Position numbers and translations under genes: made by a program
Notes under the pieces: model-generated
Databases searched by the model: none
Told to the model about the DNA's origin: nothing
What the model saw: the letters and a program-made list of their open reading frames with translations, nothing else
Assembly (NCBI RefSeq): GCF_900184225.1
Contig: NZ_FXWZ01000003.1
Span: 871,684-935,683 of the forward strand
Origin: Brevibacterium ihuae
Lineage (GTDB): Bacteria > Actinomycetota > Actinomycetes > Actinomycetales > Brevibacteriaceae
Direction: 5' to 3'
DNA: 64,000 nt
Shown here: in pieces, positions 62,164 through 64,000 of the stretch
How the letters are laid out: every line of letters starts with the position of its first letter
Numbering within the stretch: position 1 is the first letter of the stretch

Positions 62164-63119
62164 CCGCGTCGCTGAGCATCATCGGAGGCTACCTCGGGGC
62201 CGGGAAGACGACCCTGATCAACGCCCTGCTACGCGGCGCGCTGCCCGGGCGGACCGCAGTCGTCGTCAACGACTTCGGAGCGGTGAACATCGACGCCGAC
62301 CTCATCGCCTCCGCCGACGGCGACACCATCAGCCTGACGAACGGCTGCATCTGCTGTCAGATCAGCACCGAGATGGTCGACACGCTCACCGCGCTGGCCG
62401 CTCGCGGCGACCTCGAGCACATCGTCTGCGAGGTCAGCGGCGTCGGCGACCCGGGGCGGATGGCCCGGTGGCGCAGCTTCCCCGGTCTCACGGCCGGTCC
62501 CCTCGTCGTCTGCGTCGACGGGACGTCCGCGCGCCGCCTCCTCCACGACGAGTACGTCGGCGACGTCGTGCGCGCCCAGGTCGCCGCCGCCGAGGTCCTC
62601 CTCGCGACCAAGGTCGACCTCGCCACCGAGGCGGAGGTCGCAGATGCGGTCGCTGCCTGCCTGGAGACAGCACCGTCGACCCCGATCCACCTCGGCGACG
62701 CCGCCGACCCGTCGACGACCCTGCGGGAGATCTTCGCCGCAGAAGTGCCCGACATCGCGCCTGCGCCGCAGGCCCCCGGAGGCCCCGCCGCAGCGGCCGA
62801 CCACGCGGGCCTGCACTCCTCGACCACCGTCGAGTACCGGGAGCCGGTCGACCCGGAGCGCCTCGCCGCCCACCTCGCGGTGCTGTCCGGGGACCTCGTG
62901 CGCGCCAAGGGCACGGTGCTCGCCGCGGACGGGATCCGATACGCGGTCCAGCTCGCCGGCGGACGCGTCGAGGTCCGCCCGCACGCCGCCCGGGAAGCCG
63001 CCGGTACCACCTCGGCCATCGTCCTCATCGCAGCCGGCCCGGATGCCGCGGCCGTCGCGGAGCGTGCCGCCGCACAGCTCGCCGCGCTCACCCGTGAACC
63101 CGCACGGCTCGCCCCCTGA
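62160..63119 (+). CDS. CobW/G3E-family GTPase metallochaperone
   Basis: 319 residues, GTG start in a GTGA overlap. The P-loop is GYLGAGKTT, the CxCC metal site is NGCICCQ (Cys63, 65, 66), and TKVDL is the base-recognition motif. The C-terminal CobW_C-like domain (VEYREPVDPERLAAHL) is present. G3E GTPases deliver zinc, cobalt or other metals to target enzymes. Coupling to a metal-dependent amidohydrolase suggests that enzyme is the client. Confidence 0.87.
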   Translation: MTASLSIIGGYLGAGKTTLINALLRGALPGRTAVVVNDFGAVNIDADLIASADGDTISLTNGCICCQISTEMVDTLTALAARGDLEHIVCEVSGVGDPGRMARWRSFPGLTAGPLVVCVDGTSARRLLHDEYVGDVVRAQVAAAEVLLATKVDLATEAEVADAVAACLETAPSTPIHLGDAADPSTTLREIFAAEVPDIAPAPQAPGGPAAAADHAGLHSSTTVEYREPVDPERLAAHLAVLSGDLVRAKGTVLAADGIRYAVQLAGGRVEVRPHAAREAAGTTSAIVLIAAGPDAAAVAERAAAQLAALTREPARLAP

Positions 63120-63164
63120 ATCACCAGTGACCACCCAGCACCGACGTCGAGAAGGAGCACGACC

Positions 63165-63386
63165 ATGAACATGAGAGTCCGGTGGCCCAGGAGCGGCCGC
63201 GGCTGGCTCAGCCTCGCCATCGTCATCGCAGTGGTGATCGTCGGCATCTGGCCGATCATCGCCCTCTTCAACAGCCCGGCCCTGATCCTCGGGGTCCCGG
63301 TCCTGCTGTTCTGGTCGATCGTCATCCTGTTCCTCACGACCGCCGCGATGGTCGCCGTCAATCTCCTCCTCGGTGATCGGTCATGA
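63165..63386 (+). CDS. Small two-helix membrane protein preceding a symporter
   Basis: 73 residues with two hydrophobic helices (LSLAIVIAVVIVGIWPIIALF and LILGVPVLLFWSIVILFLTTA, each one span) after an Arg-rich start. A GAAGGAG ribosome binding site sits before the ATG. Its stop overlaps the symporter start, and small two-helix subunits of this kind commonly accompany sodium:solute symporters. Confidence 0.75.
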   Translation: MNMRVRWPRSGRGWLSLAIVIAVVIVGIWPIIALFNSPALILGVPVLLFWSIVILFLTTAAMVAVNLLLGDRS

Positions 63387-64000
63387 CGCAGTACATCCCG
63401 TTCGCCATCACCGCCGCGTATCTCGTCATCGCCGTCGTCATCGGCTTCCGCGCCGGGCGCGGCCACGACATGAACACCACCGAGGGCTGGGGCGTCGGCA
63501 GCCGCAGCATGGGGCCGATCGTCGTCTACCTCCTCGTCGCCGCCGGCGGCGTGAGCGCCTACACCTTCATGGGATCGCCCGGCTGGGCGCACGACAAGGG
63601 CGTCCCGGCGCTCTACGTCGTCGTCTACCTCGCGTACATGTCGATGATCGCGTGGTACTTCGGTCCGCGCGTCTGGGAGCTCGGCCGCAGGCACGGTCAC
63701 ACGACGCAGTCCTCGGCGATCGCGGATCGCTACGAGAGCAAGCTCCTCGGCGGGCTGACCGCGATCATCGGCTCGATCGGCGGAATCGCGTACGCGGTCC
63801 TCCAGACGATCGGATCGGCCTACATCCTCAATGTCATGAGCTTCGGCCTCGTCCCGATCTGGCTCGGCGTCATCGTCACCCTCGCGGTGATCTCGATCTA
63901 CCTGTTCCGCAGCGGACTGCGCGCCATCGGCCTGACGAACGCCTTCCAGGGCGCGCTGATGTTCGTCGTGGCCTGGCTCGTCGGGCTGTGGGCGGTCAAC
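63383..64000 (+). CDS. Sodium:solute symporter (SSS family), N-terminal part
   Basis: 206 codons are visible before the window ends. Translation starts MTQYIPFAITAAYLVIAVVIG, followed by AAGGVSAYTFMGSPGWAHDKG and YESKLLGGLTAIIGSIGGIAYAVLQTIGSAYI, the pattern of SSS transporter helices 1-5 (segments listed separately). It is translationally coupled to the small membrane protein. Likely imports the amidohydrolase substrate or product with sodium. Confidence 0.85.
   Translation, partial: MTQYIPFAITAAYLVIAVVIGFRAGRGHDMNTTEGWGVGSRSMGPIVVYLLVAAGGVSAYTFMGSPGWAHDKGVPALYVVVYLAYMSMIAWYFGPRVWELGRRHGHTTQSSAIADRYESKLLGGLTAIIGSIGGIAYAVLQTIGSAYILNVMSFGLVPIWLGVIVTLAVISIYLFRSGLRAIGLTNAFQGALMFVVAWLVGLWAVN

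Overview
The window is about 64 kb of high-GC DNA (roughly 70% by eye) with GTG starts, many 4-nt ATGA/GTGA overlaps and tightly packed operons. The gene set is that of an aerobic, facultatively nitrate-respiring Actinomycetota, plausibly a Micrococcales member such as Brevibacterium; the genus is an inference. No rRNA, tRNA, CRISPR array, insertion sequence or origin was recognised.

Layout. 1-3.2 kb: the tail of an N6-adenine DNA methyltransferase, then a convergent pair of acyl-CoA dehydrogenases that look like two subunits of one enzyme. 3.2-9.3 kb: a DUF2079 membrane protein, a small membrane protein, an APC permease with a nitroreductase, a repeat-rich gap and an aromatic-acid-type MFS transporter. 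9.5-15.4 kb: an alpha-methylacyl-CoA racemase divergent from a hotdog thioesterase, an amidase, and a HAD / Glu-racemase-like / DUF308 operon. 15.9-22.4 kb: a methionine-type ABC importer (metQ-metN-metI) with an aminotransferase, then pyruvate oxidase (poxB) and a cupin. 22.4-39.7 kb: a nitrate-respiration and molybdenum-cofactor block: P450, narI-J-H-G, narK, moeB/rhodanese, moaE, moaB and moeA on the minus strand, then moaA, moaD, mobA and a second moeA on the plus strand. Together these make and use Mo-bis-MGD for NarG; moaC is not in the window. 39.8-49.3 kb: a ThDP enzyme, an orphan Panacea-domain protein, a SWIM-SNF2 helicase, and a three-gene cassette (GT2, acyl-CoA-dehydrogenase-like, PIG-L/NodS-like fusion). 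49.5-52.3 kb: an M20 hydrolase and an MFS exporter broken by premature stops and a frameshift. 53.3-60.3 kb: a lower-GC defence island with an McrB carrying two apparent modified-base sensor domains, McrC, and a convergent HelD-family helicase. 60.5-64 kb: an amidohydrolase, CobW GTPase, small membrane protein and sodium:solute symporter operon, cut by the window end.

Two themes cut across the genes. First, palindromes and short tandem repeats are frequent between genes, and one long hairpin sits inside the mobA reading frame. Second, many conserved enzymes carry in-frame Ala/Gly/Ser/Pro-rich expansions in loops or tails. Sites matching the TGTGA-N6-TCACA pattern of CRP/GlxR-type regulators precede the APC permease and amidohydrolase operons and, less exactly, narK.
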